NCBI GenBank assembly: GCA_946407175.1
Contig: CAMJNB010000017.1
Coordinates: 1 to 10,179 of the forward strand
DNA length: 10,179 nucleotides
Direction of reading: 5' to 3'
Origin: an uncultured Selenomonadales bacterium
GTDB taxonomy: Bacteria; Bacillota_C; Negativicutes; Selenomonadales; Selenomonadaceae
Below, piece by piece: positions 1 to 6,456 of the stretch. The position numbers were made by a program, and so were the translations under genes. Numbering within the stretch: position 1 is the first letter of the stretch; every line of letters starts with the position of its first letter. Under the pieces are notes generated by a model that saw only the letters and a program-made list of their open reading frames with translations, made no database searches and had not been told where the DNA came from.

Positions 1-1298
1 GCCAGTGGCAGATTCAGCGCGGTTAAAAGTTCATAAAGCCTTGCCGCGTCGAGTTGATTCCACATTGAAAAGTTTTGTTCAAGCGTCGTGTCGAAGAGGT
101 GCGGCGCTTGCGGCATGTAGGCGACTTTTGAAATTAGTGATTCGCGTTGCATTTTTGAAATTGGTAAATCGTTCAAAAAAATTTCGCCGTCCGAAGGTGA
201 ATTTAATCCCGCCAAAAGTTTTAAAAGCGTCGATTTACCGGAGCCGGATTCGCCTGTCAATGCCGTGACTTTACCGGCGGGAAATTTTAAGGTCACTCCC
301 CGTATTGCGGGGGATTTTTTTTTCGGATAAGTGTAGCTTACTTTATCGACGAAGATTGACGGCGGCATTAAAATTTTTTCCGTGACGCCGATTTTTTCTT
401 CCGACCGCGTTAAAAGTTTTGTAAGTGTTTCATAAGCTGTCTTTGTCGAAACGGCAACGTGAAAGGCGACGCCCAACTTTCTCAGCGGCAGGAAAAATTC
501 CGGCGCGATTAAAAGTAAAAATAAAGCCGCGCCGAAAGTCACACTTCCTGCAACTAAACGCAGTCCCAATGTTACGGCGACAAGCGCAATGCTAAGCGTC
601 GTGATTAATTCCAGCGCGAATGATGACACGAAGGCGAATTTCAAAACTTCAAGCGTTGCGGCGGAATATTTGGCGGAGGTTGATTTAATTTTTACTGCGG
701 CACTTTCAATGCGGCGAAACATTTTCAGCGTTGTCACTGCGGCTAAGAGTTCGTGAAATTCGCCGTTCAATTTTTCCAACGCCTTCAGCGCGCGCAGATT
801 TTTTTCAGCCGTCGTGCGTCCGATTAAGTACAAAAGCAGCGGAGATATCGGCAGGGTTAAAAATAAAATTGCCGCAGTCAGCCAATCGGTGAACGCCGCG
901 CAGATTAAGTACAGCGGCAGTAAAATCAGCATTGACGCGATATTAGGCGCGACCTTTGTAAAAAATTCATCAAGCGTTTTCACCGTGTCGAATATCACGG
1001 TTAAAATTTCGCCGCTTGTAAATTCCTTCACAAAAATTTCTTCGTGCAACTTTTTTCGTACAAAGGTCTGAACTTCGACCGACAAGCTTAAAAATTTTTT
1101 CGCGCAAATGTTTTCAACTGCAAGCCGCAACGTCCAAATAAAAAAAATTCCGCCGAAAAGTTTTGGTGACGGTGAATTTATCAGCAATACCAAAATTTTC
1201 GCGGCAAGTAAAATTAATATTCCTTCGCCTAATTTTAACGCGGCAATGACGCCAAAAATTTTTTTGTGAGTTTTTATGAACGCAATTATTTTTTTCAT
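1..1298 (-). CDS. cydD: Thiol reductant ABC exporter subunit CydD (partial, C-terminus beyond window)
   Basis: By family, CydD pairs with CydC in the inner membrane to export cysteine or glutathione, a step needed to assemble cytochrome bd oxidase. The 432 visible codons show an ABC exporter: hydrophobic helices within about residues 15-290, then an ATPase domain with Walker A GESGSGKST at 349-357 and Q-loop Gln397 in YMPQAPHLF. The PEFFLPLRKLGVAFH segment at 266-280, just before the ATPase domain, is characteristic of CydD and separates it from generic MsbA-like exporters. The window edge cuts the gene before the LSGGQ signature and Walker B. The ATG at 1298 is preceded by a weak GGAA site. 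The start lies only about 20 bases past the tmRNA terminator, leaving no room for an ordinary promoter of its own, so readthrough or a promoter inside ssrA is likely. CydC is possible but less likely. Recognition comes from memory of the family. Confidence 0.86.
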   Translation of the reverse strand, partial: MKKIIAFIKTHKKIFGVIAALKLGEGILILLAAKILVLLINSPSPKLFGGIFFIWTLRLAVENICAKKFLSLSVEVQTFVRKKLHEEIFVKEFTSGEILTVIFDTVKTLDEFFTKVAPNIASMLILLPLYLICAAFTDWLTAAILFLTLPISPLLLYLIGRTTAEKNLRALKALEKLNGEFHELLAAVTTLKMFRRIESAAVKIKSTSAKYSAATLEVLKFAFVSSFALELITTLSIALVAVTLGLRLVAGSVTFGAALFLLLIAPEFFLPLRKLGVAFHVAVSTKTAYETLTKLLTRSEEKIGVTEKILMPPSIFVDKVSYTYPKKKSPAIRGVTLKFPAGKVTALTGESGSGKSTLLKLLAGLNSPSDGEIFLNDLPISKMQRESLISKVAYMPQAPHLFDTTLEQNFSMWNQLDAARLYELLTALNLPL

Positions 1299-1315
1299 AA
1301 AATATTCCAAATTAC

Positions 1316-1344
1316 TCAAAAAGCCCAAGCCTAAGCTTGAGCTT
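1316..1344 (-). terminator. Intrinsic terminator of ssrA
   Basis: Read on the minus strand, AAGCTCAAGC, loop TTAG and GCTTGGGCTT form a 10-bp stem with one G-U pair, followed by five T. It lies 13 bases past the CCA end of tmRNA and about 20 bases before the cydD start, so it separates the two genes and leaks into cydD if cydD has no other promoter. Confidence 0.85.
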
Positions 1345-1357
1345 GTTAATTTCGTTT

Positions 1358-1707
1358 TGGTGGAGATGAGGAGAATCGAACTCCTGTCCGAAAATGACGT
1401 TACCCGACTTTCTCCGAGCGCAGTCAGTGGTTAAATCTCAATCGTTTCAAGTCCACAGACAAACTTGAAAAAATCCAGTGGCGTAAAAGTTCCCGAATTG
1501 CTACGACACACTTACAAAACGGTATCTCACTGCGACCTCTGATTCAACCTAGTGAGAAGTCAGTTGACAGAGGTTAGCCTAAGCGGCTAAAGCGTACTCT
1601 TCGTTCGCTTTTATTTTTAAAAATTTTTCCCCTTACTAAACCGGTTCGAGGAGCCCGGTGCTCGCTTACCAAATCCCATGCATCCCCGTCGAAACCATTA
1701 CATCCCC
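1358..1707 (-). ncRNA. ssrA: Transfer-messenger RNA (tmRNA, one-piece)
   Basis: tmRNA with SmpB rescues ribosomes stalled on broken mRNAs and tags the nascent peptide for proteolysis. The 350-nt gene is complete. The 5' end GGGGATG pairs with CATCTCC just before ACCA, giving a 7-bp acceptor stem with one G-U pair. CCA is encoded at 1358-1360. The T arm (CAGGAG, loop TTCGATT, CTCCT) and the conserved 5' block GGTTTCGACGGGGATG are visible. The mRNA-like part carries a tag frame at 1579-1608. The sequence is continuous between the two tRNA-like halves, so this is the standard rather than the two-piece permuted form. A strong promoter lies upstream and an intrinsic terminator downstream. A leader of roughly 40 bases would be removed, by family knowledge, by RNase P. 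Confidence 0.97.
1579..1608 (-). other. tmRNA proteolysis-tag reading frame (ANEEYALAA, UAG stop)
   Basis: The resume codon is read as GCG, preceded by AATAAAA, in line with the E. coli layout AATAGTC-GCA. The frame encodes ANEEYALAA and stops at a single TAG. With the alanine carried by the tmRNA the appended tag would be AANEEYALAA. The ALAA end is the universal protease-recognition tail. TTAGCC and GGCTAA flank the stop and can pair, placing the stop codon in a short hairpin loop as in other tmRNAs. Confidence 0.9.
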
Positions 1708-1750
1708 GTGTTAGCCGGTAGCTTGTAGCTTTTAGCGGGTAGCTACTAAG
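1708..1750 (-). repeat. AGCTAC-rich short repeats in the ssrA leader
   Basis: On the minus strand this leader holds two near-copies, GCTACCCGCTAAA and GCTACCGGCTAAC, separated by AGCTACA. A related string, TAGTAGCTGAAAGCTAAAA, occurs at about 6442-6460 in another spacer. It may be a dispersed short repeat, or a leader structure trimmed from pre-tmRNA. Function unknown. Confidence 0.45.
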
Positions 1751-1757
1751 TTTGCAA

Positions 1758-1786
1758 AGTTTAGCACACTGAAAATTTTTTGTCAA
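1758..1786 (-). promoter_or_regulatory. Sigma-70-type promoter of ssrA
   Basis: Minus strand: perfect -35 TTGACA (1781-1786), 17-base spacer, -10 TAAACT (1758-1763). The predicted start near 1750 leaves a leader of about 43 bases before the mature tmRNA 5' end. It sits back to back with the leuC promoter. Confidence 0.85.
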
Positions 1787-1789
1787 ATT

Positions 1790-1818
1790 TTGCGCGACGT
1801 AATTAAACGTGATACAAT
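1790..1818 (+). promoter_or_regulatory. Sigma-70-type promoter of leuCD
   Basis: Plus strand: -35 TTGCGC (1790-1795), 17-base spacer, -10 TACAAT (1813-1818). Predicted start near 1825, giving a leader of only about 24 bases. That is too short for a T-box or a leucine leader-peptide attenuator, so control must be through initiation or lie elsewhere. Confidence 0.7.
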
Positions 1819-1832
1819 ACCAAAAACTTTTT

Positions 1833-1839
1833 GGGAGAG
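1833..1839 (+). promoter_or_regulatory. Ribosome binding site deciding a TTG start for leuC
   Basis: GGGAGAG ends 9 bases before TTG at 1849 but 15 and 21 bases before the in-frame ATGs at 1855 and 1861. Spacing favours TTG. The resulting N-terminus [15 protein letters not shown] also matches the MGMT..EKILA start usual for this LeuC type. Confidence 0.65.
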
Positions 1840-1848
1840 TGAAAAATT

Positions 1849-3108
1849 TTGGCAATGAACATGAGCGAAAAAATTTTGGCGCGTCATGCCGGCGTTGAAA
1901 GCGTCGAGGCGGGTCAGCTTATTGTTTGTAATTTGGATTTGGTTATGGCAAACGACATCACGGGACCGCCCGCGCTGAAAGAGTTTGAAAAAATCGGCAA
2001 GCCCGTTTTTGACGCCGAAAAAGTTGCGCTGATACCCGACCACTTTCAACCGGCGAAGGATATTAAAAGCGCCGACCTTGCAAAAAGTCTGCGCGAATTT
2101 TCACGTAAACATAAAATCAAACATTACTACGAGGCGGGACGAGTAGGCATTGAACATGTCATTTTGCCGGAGTTCGGCATTGTCGCGCCGGGTATGCTGA
2201 CAATCGGCGCCGATTCGCACACTTGCACTTACGGCGCATTGAACGGCTTTTCAACCGGCGTAGGTACGACCGACTTGGCAGTTGGCATTGCGACGGGTCA
2301 AGCGTGGTTTAAAGTTCCCGAAGCGATAAACGTGAAACTTACCGGCAAGAAACCTTCAAATATCTGCGGCAAGGACGTTATCCTTACTCTTATCGGCAAA
2401 ATCGGCGTTGACGGCGCGCTTTACAAGTCACTTGAATTTAGCGGCGAAGGCGTTGCAGAACTTTCAATGACCGACAGATTTACCATTTCAAACATGGCGA
2501 TTGAGGCAGGTGCTAAGGCGGGAGTATTTCCCTTTGACGAAAAAACGAAAGCTTACGTTGAAGGCAGAGTCACCAAGCCTTATGAGCCTGTCTTTGCTGA
2601 CGAAGGCGCCAAATATTCTGCGACGGTTGAAATTAATTTGAGTGAGTTAAAGCCTGTCGTGGCACTGCCGCATTTGCCGGAAAATGTAAAGCGCGTTGAA
2701 GATCTTGACGAAATTAAAATTAATCAAGTCGTAATAGGTTCATGCACGAACGGACGGCTTGAAGATTTGGAAATTGCGGCAAACATTCTGTGCGGACATA
2801 AAGTTCATGAGGACGTGCGCTGTATTGTAATTCCAGGCAGTCAAGCGGTTTACAAAGAGGCGATACATCGCGGTTGGATTGACGTGTTTATTGACGCAGG
2901 TTGCGTTGTCAGCACTCCTACTTGCGGACCGTGTCTCGGCGGCTACATGGGAATTTTAAGCGCGGGTGAACGTTGCGTTTCCACTACCAACAGAAATTTC
3001 TTGGGACGCATGGGGCATGTTAAAAGCGAAATTTATTTGGCGGGTCCTTTTGTTGCGGCGGCGTCAGCAGTCACGGGTAAAATTTCCACTCCCGACGAGG
3101 TGAACTAA
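1849..3108 (+). CDS. leuC: 3-isopropylmalate dehydratase, large subunit
   Basis: LeuC with LeuD interconverts 2- and 3-isopropylmalate through isopropylmaleate in leucine synthesis, in the cytosol. The 419-residue protein is the short, archaeal/HacA-like form; E. coli-type LeuC is about 466 residues. The three cysteines that bind the 4Fe-4S cluster are visible: Cys299 in GSCTNG, and Cys359 and Cys362 in TCGPCLGG. The substrate-binding [15 protein letters not shown] block is also present. The start codon is TTG, chosen on ribosome binding site spacing and the family N-terminus. leuD begins on the base after the stop, so the two are translationally coupled in a two-gene operon. No leuA or leuB is in the window. 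Homologous dehydratases (homoaconitase, dimethylmalate dehydratase) share this fold; the adjacent small subunit and family length favour LeuC without proving substrate. Confidence 0.94.
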   Translation: MAMNMSEKILARHAGVESVEAGQLIVCNLDLVMANDITGPPALKEFEKIGKPVFDAEKVALIPDHFQPAKDIKSADLAKSLREFSRKHKIKHYYEAGRVGIEHVILPEFGIVAPGMLTIGADSHTCTYGALNGFSTGVGTTDLAVGIATGQAWFKVPEAINVKLTGKKPSNICGKDVILTLIGKIGVDGALYKSLEFSGEGVAELSMTDRFTISNMAIEAGAKAGVFPFDEKTKAYVEGRVTKPYEPVFADEGAKYSATVEINLSELKPVVALPHLPENVKRVEDLDEIKINQVVIGSCTNGRLEDLEIAANILCGHKVHEDVRCIVIPGSQAVYKEAIHRGWIDVFIDAGCVVSTPTCGPCLGGYMGILSAGERCVSTTNRNFLGRMGHVKSEIYLAGPFVAAASAVTGKISTPDEVN

Positions 3109-3609
3109 ATGAAAGTTGAAGGAAAAGTTTGGCGCTACGGCGACAATATCGATACAGACGTAATTATCCCCGCGCGGTACTTGAATACTTTTGATCCGGC
3201 GGAACTTGCCAAACATTGTATGGAAGACATTGACAAAAATTTTGCCGCGCAGGTTAAAGACGGCGAAATTATGGTAGGCGGAAAAAATTTTGGTTGCGGT
3301 TCAAGTCGTGAACATGCTCCCGTTGCAATTAAAGCGGCGGGAATTAAAATTGTCGTGGCGTCGAGTTTCGCACGAATTTTTTACCGCAACGGCATTAATA
3401 TAGGTTTACCGCTCCTTGAAATCGGTGACGCCGTAGAAAAAATTCACGCCGATGACGTTTTGAAAATCGACACGGACAAAGGCACGATTGAAAATTTAAC
3501 TACCGGCGACACTTTTCACGCTCACCCTCTGCCCGGCTTTGTGCAGGACATTGCGAAGGCAGGCGGCTTGATTAACTACATTAAGGCGCAGGGAAGTTTA
3601 GGCGCTTAG
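3109..3609 (+). CDS. leuD: 3-isopropylmalate dehydratase, small subunit
   Basis: This is the swivel-domain partner that completes the active site of LeuC. The 166-residue protein is the usual length for the short LeuD that pairs with short LeuC. Visible landmarks are DNIDTDVIIPARYLN near residue 12, GCGSSREHAP at about 62-71 that contacts the substrate, and FARIFYRNGINIGLPLL at about 87-103. The ATG follows the leuC stop with no gap, and its ribosome binding site GAGGTGA lies inside the last leuC codons. Only 15 bases separate its stop from the stop of the convergent ftsE, and I see no hairpin terminator there, so leuCD transcripts may run antisense into ftsE. Nothing looks damaged. Confidence 0.94.
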   Translation: MKVEGKVWRYGDNIDTDVIIPARYLNTFDPAELAKHCMEDIDKNFAAQVKDGEIMVGGKNFGCGSSREHAPVAIKAAGIKIVVASSFARIFYRNGINIGLPLLEIGDAVEKIHADDVLKIDTDKGTIENLTTGDTFHAHPLPGFVQDIAKAGGLINYIKAQGSLGA

Positions 3610-3624
3610 TTTATGACGTAAAAA

Positions 3625-4311
3625 TTATTTTCTTTCGTAAGTGCCGCGCATTTCGTCACGCACGATTTTACCTTCGACAAGGGCGACGACTCTTTTTTTC
3701 ATGCGGTCGACGATAACTTTATCATGAGTAGCCATGACAATCGTGGTACCTGCGGCGTTAATGCGGCGGAAAATATCCATAATGTCCCAGCTTGTTTCGG
3801 GGTCAAGGTTACCAGTCGGCTCGTCGGCAATGACAATGCGCGGGTCGTTTACAATCGCGCGGGCAATGGCTACTCTTTGCTGTTCACCGCCTGAAAGTTG
3901 GTCGGGAAAATGTTTGAACTTGTCACTAAGTCCGACAATATCCAACACGGTATTAACGGTGCGTTGCATTAATCTGCGCGGCGCCTCGATAACCTGCATT
4001 GCGAAGGCGACATTTTCATAAACGGTTTTATCTTCCAAAAGGCGGTAGTCTTGAAAAACTACGCCGAGTGAACGCCGAAGGTAGGGAACTTCTTTAGGCT
4101 TGAGATTTACAACGTCCCTGCCGTCGACAACAATTTCACCGGAAGTGGCAAGCTCTTCATGCATTAAAAGCTTTATCAAGGTTGACTTGCCTGAACCCGA
4201 CGCGCCGACTATGAAAACAAATTCGCCTTCGTTAATGTCAAGGCTTATGTTATCAAGCGCGACGACGTTATTTTGTTCATAAACTTTTGTAACATTTGCT
4301 AAGTGAATCAT
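3625..4311 (-). CDS. ftsE: Cell division ATP-binding protein FtsE
   Basis: FtsE is the ATPase of the FtsEX complex, which uses ATP to control peptidoglycan hydrolases at the division septum, or during sporulation in some Firmicutes. The 228-residue protein is full length: Walker [10 protein letters not shown] at 36-44, Q-loop Gln87 in VVFQDYRLL, signature LSGGEQQR at 139-146, Walker B IVIADEP at 159-165, and H-loop His196. The [12 protein letters not shown] segment and the [12 protein letters not shown] stretch are typical of FtsE rather than of LolD- or MacB-type ATPases. An AGGAG site lies 5 bases before the ATG. ftsX normally follows and overlaps ftsE, but here the gene ends against the convergent leuD, so the permease must be elsewhere. 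It has its own extended -10 promoter. Confidence 0.93.
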   Translation of the reverse strand: MIHLANVTKVYEQNNVVALDNISLDINEGEFVFIVGASGSGKSTLIKLLMHEELATSGEIVVDGRDVVNLKPKEVPYLRRSLGVVFQDYRLLEDKTVYENVAFAMQVIEAPRRLMQRTVNTVLDIVGLSDKFKHFPDQLSGGEQQRVAIARAIVNDPRIVIADEPTGNLDPETSWDIMDIFRRINAAGTTIVMATHDKVIVDRMKKRVVALVEGKIVRDEMRGTYERK

Positions 4312-4348
4312 ACAGACTCCTATGTTTCATAAAAAATTTTTCGCGCAG

Positions 4349-4357
4349 ATTATACCA
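4349..4357 (-). promoter_or_regulatory. Extended -10 promoter of ftsE
   Basis: Minus strand TGGTATAAT is a perfect extended -10 element (TGnTATAAT). I see no good -35 at 16-18 bases upstream, a position that lies in the end of ribD, which is usual for extended -10 promoters. It starts 6 bases beyond the ribD stop. Confidence 0.7.
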
Positions 4358-4362
4358 CAACG

Positions 4363-5466
4363 CTAAAAATCGACGTAGCCTTCAAGTTTAATGTCAGTGC
4401 CGATTTTTTCAACGCTGATATTTTTTAATCGAACTGCGTCAGCCAAATTCATAAAACCGGCGCCTGTCACTGCGGCAGGTGCTTTTTTTCCGCCCAAAAT
4501 TTTCGGCGCGATAAACGCAATGACTTTATCGACAAGTCCCGCTTCAAGCAGTGAAAAATTCAAAGTGCCGCCGCCTTCCACTAAAACCGAAGTTATCTCT
4601 CGCGCGGCAAGCTCCCTCATTAAAATGTTTAAATCCACTTTAGGACCTGCACCGGCAATGATAATTTCTGCGCCGCTGTCTTTGAGTGCAGAAAGTTTAT
4701 CGGCAGGCGCACTTGCCGTTACGGCAATTATTGTGTCGGCTTGCTTGTCACAAATAATTTTTGCGTTCATCGGCGTACGTGCAAAAGAATCCGCTACAAT
4801 TCGCACGGGATTTTTTCCGCTTTCAATTCGCGCCGTCAAGCTGGGATTATCCGCCAAAACAGTACCGACGCCGACCATTATTCCCGCGTTGATATCGCGT
4901 AGTTTGTGTACAAAATTTCTAGACTCTTCGCAACTTATCCATTGAGATTGACCGCCTGACGTAGCAATTTTACCGTCCAATGATGCGGCAAATTTCAATG
5001 TCACGAACGGCAAATTTTTTGTTACCCATTTAAAAAAAACTTCATTGAGTTTCAGCGCTTCATCTTCTAAAATTCCAATGTCAACGCTGATTCCGAAGTT
5101 ACGCAAAATTTCTATGCCGCGTCCCGCAACTTTGGGATTAGGGTCTACCGTAGCTACAACGACTCTTTTAATCTTCGCGTCGATGATTTTATTAACGCAA
5201 GGCGGCGTGCGTCCGAAATGTGAGCAAGGTTCCAACGTCACATAAAGCGTCGCGCCTTCAGCAAGTTCACCCGCCATATTCAGCGCGTGTACTTCTGCGT
5301 GCGGCGTACCTGCTTGCCTGTGCCAACCTGCCGCAATTATCCTGCCGTCTTTCACTACAACCGCGCCTACCAACGGATTCGGCGTCGTACGTCCCTGCGC
5401 ATTTTTCGCAAGCCTTAACGCCTCCGCCATAAAAATTTCGTCAGCTGTAAGATTTTCATTCGTCAT
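4363..5466 (-). CDS. ribD: Bifunctional riboflavin biosynthesis deaminase/reductase RibD
   Basis: RibD carries out two successive cytosolic steps of riboflavin synthesis: deamination of the diaminopyrimidinone ribosyl phosphate, then NADPH-dependent reduction of the ribose. The N-terminal deaminase domain (about 1-145) shows the zinc site His56 and catalytic Glu58 in HAEVHAL, and Cys81 and Cys90 in PCSHFGRTPPC. The reductase domain starts near 153 with PFVTLKFAASLDGKIAT and carries the VEGGG nucleotide-binding loop at 296-300. At 367 residues it is normal length. An AAGGGG site lies 8 bases before the ATG. It stands alone: no ribE, ribBA or ribH is visible, and I see no FMN riboswitch upstream. 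The start is only about 18 bases past the terminator of the preceding operon, so its promoter is unclear. Confidence 0.94.
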   Translation of the reverse strand: MTNENLTADEIFMAEALRLAKNAQGRTTPNPLVGAVVVKDGRIIAAGWHRQAGTPHAEVHALNMAGELAEGATLYVTLEPCSHFGRTPPCVNKIIDAKIKRVVVATVDPNPKVAGRGIEILRNFGISVDIGILEDEALKLNEVFFKWVTKNLPFVTLKFAASLDGKIATSGGQSQWISCEESRNFVHKLRDINAGIMVGVGTVLADNPSLTARIESGKNPVRIVADSFARTPMNAKIICDKQADTIIAVTASAPADKLSALKDSGAEIIIAGAGPKVDLNILMRELAAREITSVLVEGGGTLNFSLLEAGLVDKVIAFIAPKILGGKKAPAAVTGAGFMNLADAVRLKNISVEKIGTDIKLEGYVDF

Positions 5467-5484
5467 AAATTTTACCCCTTACAT

Positions 5485-5515
5485 AAAAAAAATCGTCAGC
5501 CGGTGACTAACGATT
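5485..5515 (-). terminator. Intrinsic terminator of the three-gene unknown operon
   Basis: Minus strand: AATCGTTAGTC, loop ACC and GGCTGACGATT form an 11-bp stem with two G-U pairs, followed by eight T. It ends about 18 bases before the ribD start codon, so it also acts as the gate for any transcript entering ribD from upstream. Confidence 0.9.
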
Positions 5516-5538
5516 CAACGGTTTAATTATTTTAAGCT

Positions 5539-6057
5539 TTACTTAACTCTGGTTTCAGTGTCTTTAGTGTCGCTGTCTTTAGTTTCAGTGTCTTTGGTAA
5601 GGTTGACTTCGGCAATTTCGGCAACGGATTCTTGAGCCGGTTCAATAGCTTTTTCGGTCTGTGCAACTTTTTCGGCTTTATCGGACGCCGCCTCAATCGG
5701 AAATTCCGCAACTTGCAAACTTTGCATTGTCTTAATCAAGCTGTCTTCCAAAAGAGTAATGTCGCGCGGACCGCTTTCATTGGCGATTTTGTGCCAGCTG
5801 CCTTCTTCGTCGCGGAAGTACATTTCAAATTCCAGCTGAAAATGACCTTCGTCGAGATACTTGACATAAAACTTGCCGCCGCCGTAATTCCAGCCTTTTT
5901 CTTCGTACTTTTTGATAAGCTTACGAAAACGCGGGAAGGTAATTTGTTTAATGTCATCAAGCTCCATGTTGGGGCGCAAAATATCTTTGAAAAAATCTTT
6001 CACGGTTTCTATGGTAGTTTCCACTGCCATACCGAGAGATTCTTTTGTAATTGCCAT
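5539..6057 (-). CDS. Hypothetical cytosolic protein with acidic repeat tail
   Basis: I do not recognise this 172-residue protein and assign no function. No signal peptide or membrane segment is visible. Residues 1-55 look helical and amphipathic with many Lys and Glu; residues 56-95 carry aromatics and glycine (GWNYGGGKFYVKYL, then EMYFRDEEGSWHKI), suggesting a small beta-rich domain. From about 122 the protein is low complexity, rich in Glu, Ala, Thr and Asp, ending in three 5-residue repeats KDTET, KDSDT, KDTET. It is last in a three-gene operon, 15 bases after a small membrane protein, and has an unusually complete ribosome binding site, implying high translation. Its YFRDEEGSW resembles YYKENGKW in the upstream gene, which may hint at distant kinship. 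A cytosolic partner of that membrane protein is a guess from context. Confidence 0.75.
   Translation of the reverse strand: MAITKESLGMAVETTIETVKDFFKDILRPNMELDDIKQITFPRFRKLIKKYEEKGWNYGGGKFYVKYLDEGHFQLEFEMYFRDEEGSWHKIANESGPRDITLLEDSLIKTMQSLQVAEFPIEAASDKAEKVAQTEKAIEPAQESVAEIAEVNLTKDTETKDSDTKDTETRVK
5552..5596 (-). repeat. 15-bp tandem repeat, three copies, in coding sequence
   Basis: Copies occupy 5552-5566, 5567-5581 and 5582-5596. The outer two match at 14 of 15 positions and the middle one has diverged. They encode KDTET, KDSDT and KDTET at the C-terminus of the hypothetical protein. The unit is a multiple of three, so copy number can change without breaking the frame. Confidence 0.85.
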
Positions 6058-6061
6058 TTAA

Positions 6062-6070
6062 ATCACCTCC
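6062..6070 (-). promoter_or_regulatory. Near-perfect ribosome binding site of the 172-residue protein
   Basis: GGAGGTGAT on the minus strand is complementary to nine consecutive bases of the usual 16S rRNA 3' end. The GGAGG core lies 8 bases before the ATG at 6057. It fills the 15-base gap after the upstream stop codon. Confidence 0.85.
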
Positions 6071-6072
6071 GC

Positions 6073-6420
6073 TTAAATCGTAAGTTCCAATTCTTTCTGA
6101 TAACGTTCGGTAACGTCGGTTTCTTTCGCTGACAAGCCTTCCTTCGCCCAAGCCGGTACCTGCGATTCGTCAATTTCGCGCGTCGTAGTTTTTTCAATCC
6201 ACTTGCCGTTTTCTTTGTAGTAAAGGCGGTGAACAAGGGACAAAACGCCGTCTTGCACGCTTGAAAACATTTTTGCCGCGTAATCGACAATGCCGGTGTT
6301 TTTAAGTACTTCTTGAATTTTGGGCAAAAATTCTTGCAACCACGCGGTAATTTGTTCCCACTTTTCGTAGACCATAAAGCCGCCTACAATGGCTCCCAAT
6401 CCTAACAATACAGGAATCAT
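6073..6420 (-). CDS. Hypothetical small single-pass membrane protein
   Basis: Unrecognised 115-residue protein. Residues 2-18 (PVLLGLGAIVGGFMVYE) form one hydrophobic helix with glycines, with few charges before it, so either a membrane anchor or an uncleaved signal is possible. An amphipathic stretch follows (about 19-45, KWEQITAWLQEFLPKIQ), then a charged cytosolic-looking C-terminal part including LYYKENGKWIEKTTTREIDES at about 67-87. An AGGAGG site lies 8 bases before the ATG. It is the middle gene of the operon, 36 bases after the secreted protein gene and 15 bases before the acidic-tailed protein, so all three are probably made together. It might link an extracytoplasmic and a cytosolic partner; that is inference from order and topology only. 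It is short enough for a holin-like role, but no phage lysis gene is nearby. Confidence 0.75.
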   Translation of the reverse strand: MIPVLLGLGAIVGGFMVYEKWEQITAWLQEFLPKIQEVLKNTGIVDYAAKMFSSVQDGVLSLVHRLYYKENGKWIEKTTTREIDESQVPAWAKEGLSAKETDVTERYQKELELTI

Positions 6421-6456
6421 TAATGTTACCTCCTAGAATATTTTAGCTTTCAGCTA

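Noticed and set aside
1819..1848. T-box or leucine leader-peptide attenuator before leuC
   Set aside because: The predicted leader is about 24 bases, too short for either, and has no specifier stem or leucine codon run.
1574..1855. Minus-strand open frame of 93 codons over ssrA
   Set aside because: It lies across the tmRNA gene and its promoter; the structural RNA explains the sequence and the frame has no family resemblance.
1783..2049. Open frames opposite leuC, ribD, ftsE and other genes
   Set aside because: They mirror strongly conserved coding genes on the other strand and lack family features or good ribosome binding sites.
5467..5538. FMN riboswitch before ribD
   Set aside because: The 72-base spacer is filled by a terminator of the upstream operon and lacks the conserved RFN-element blocks.
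6063..6290. 75-codon minus-strand frame across the small membrane protein
   Set aside because: It is another frame of the 115-residue membrane protein gene, which has the proper ribosome binding site.
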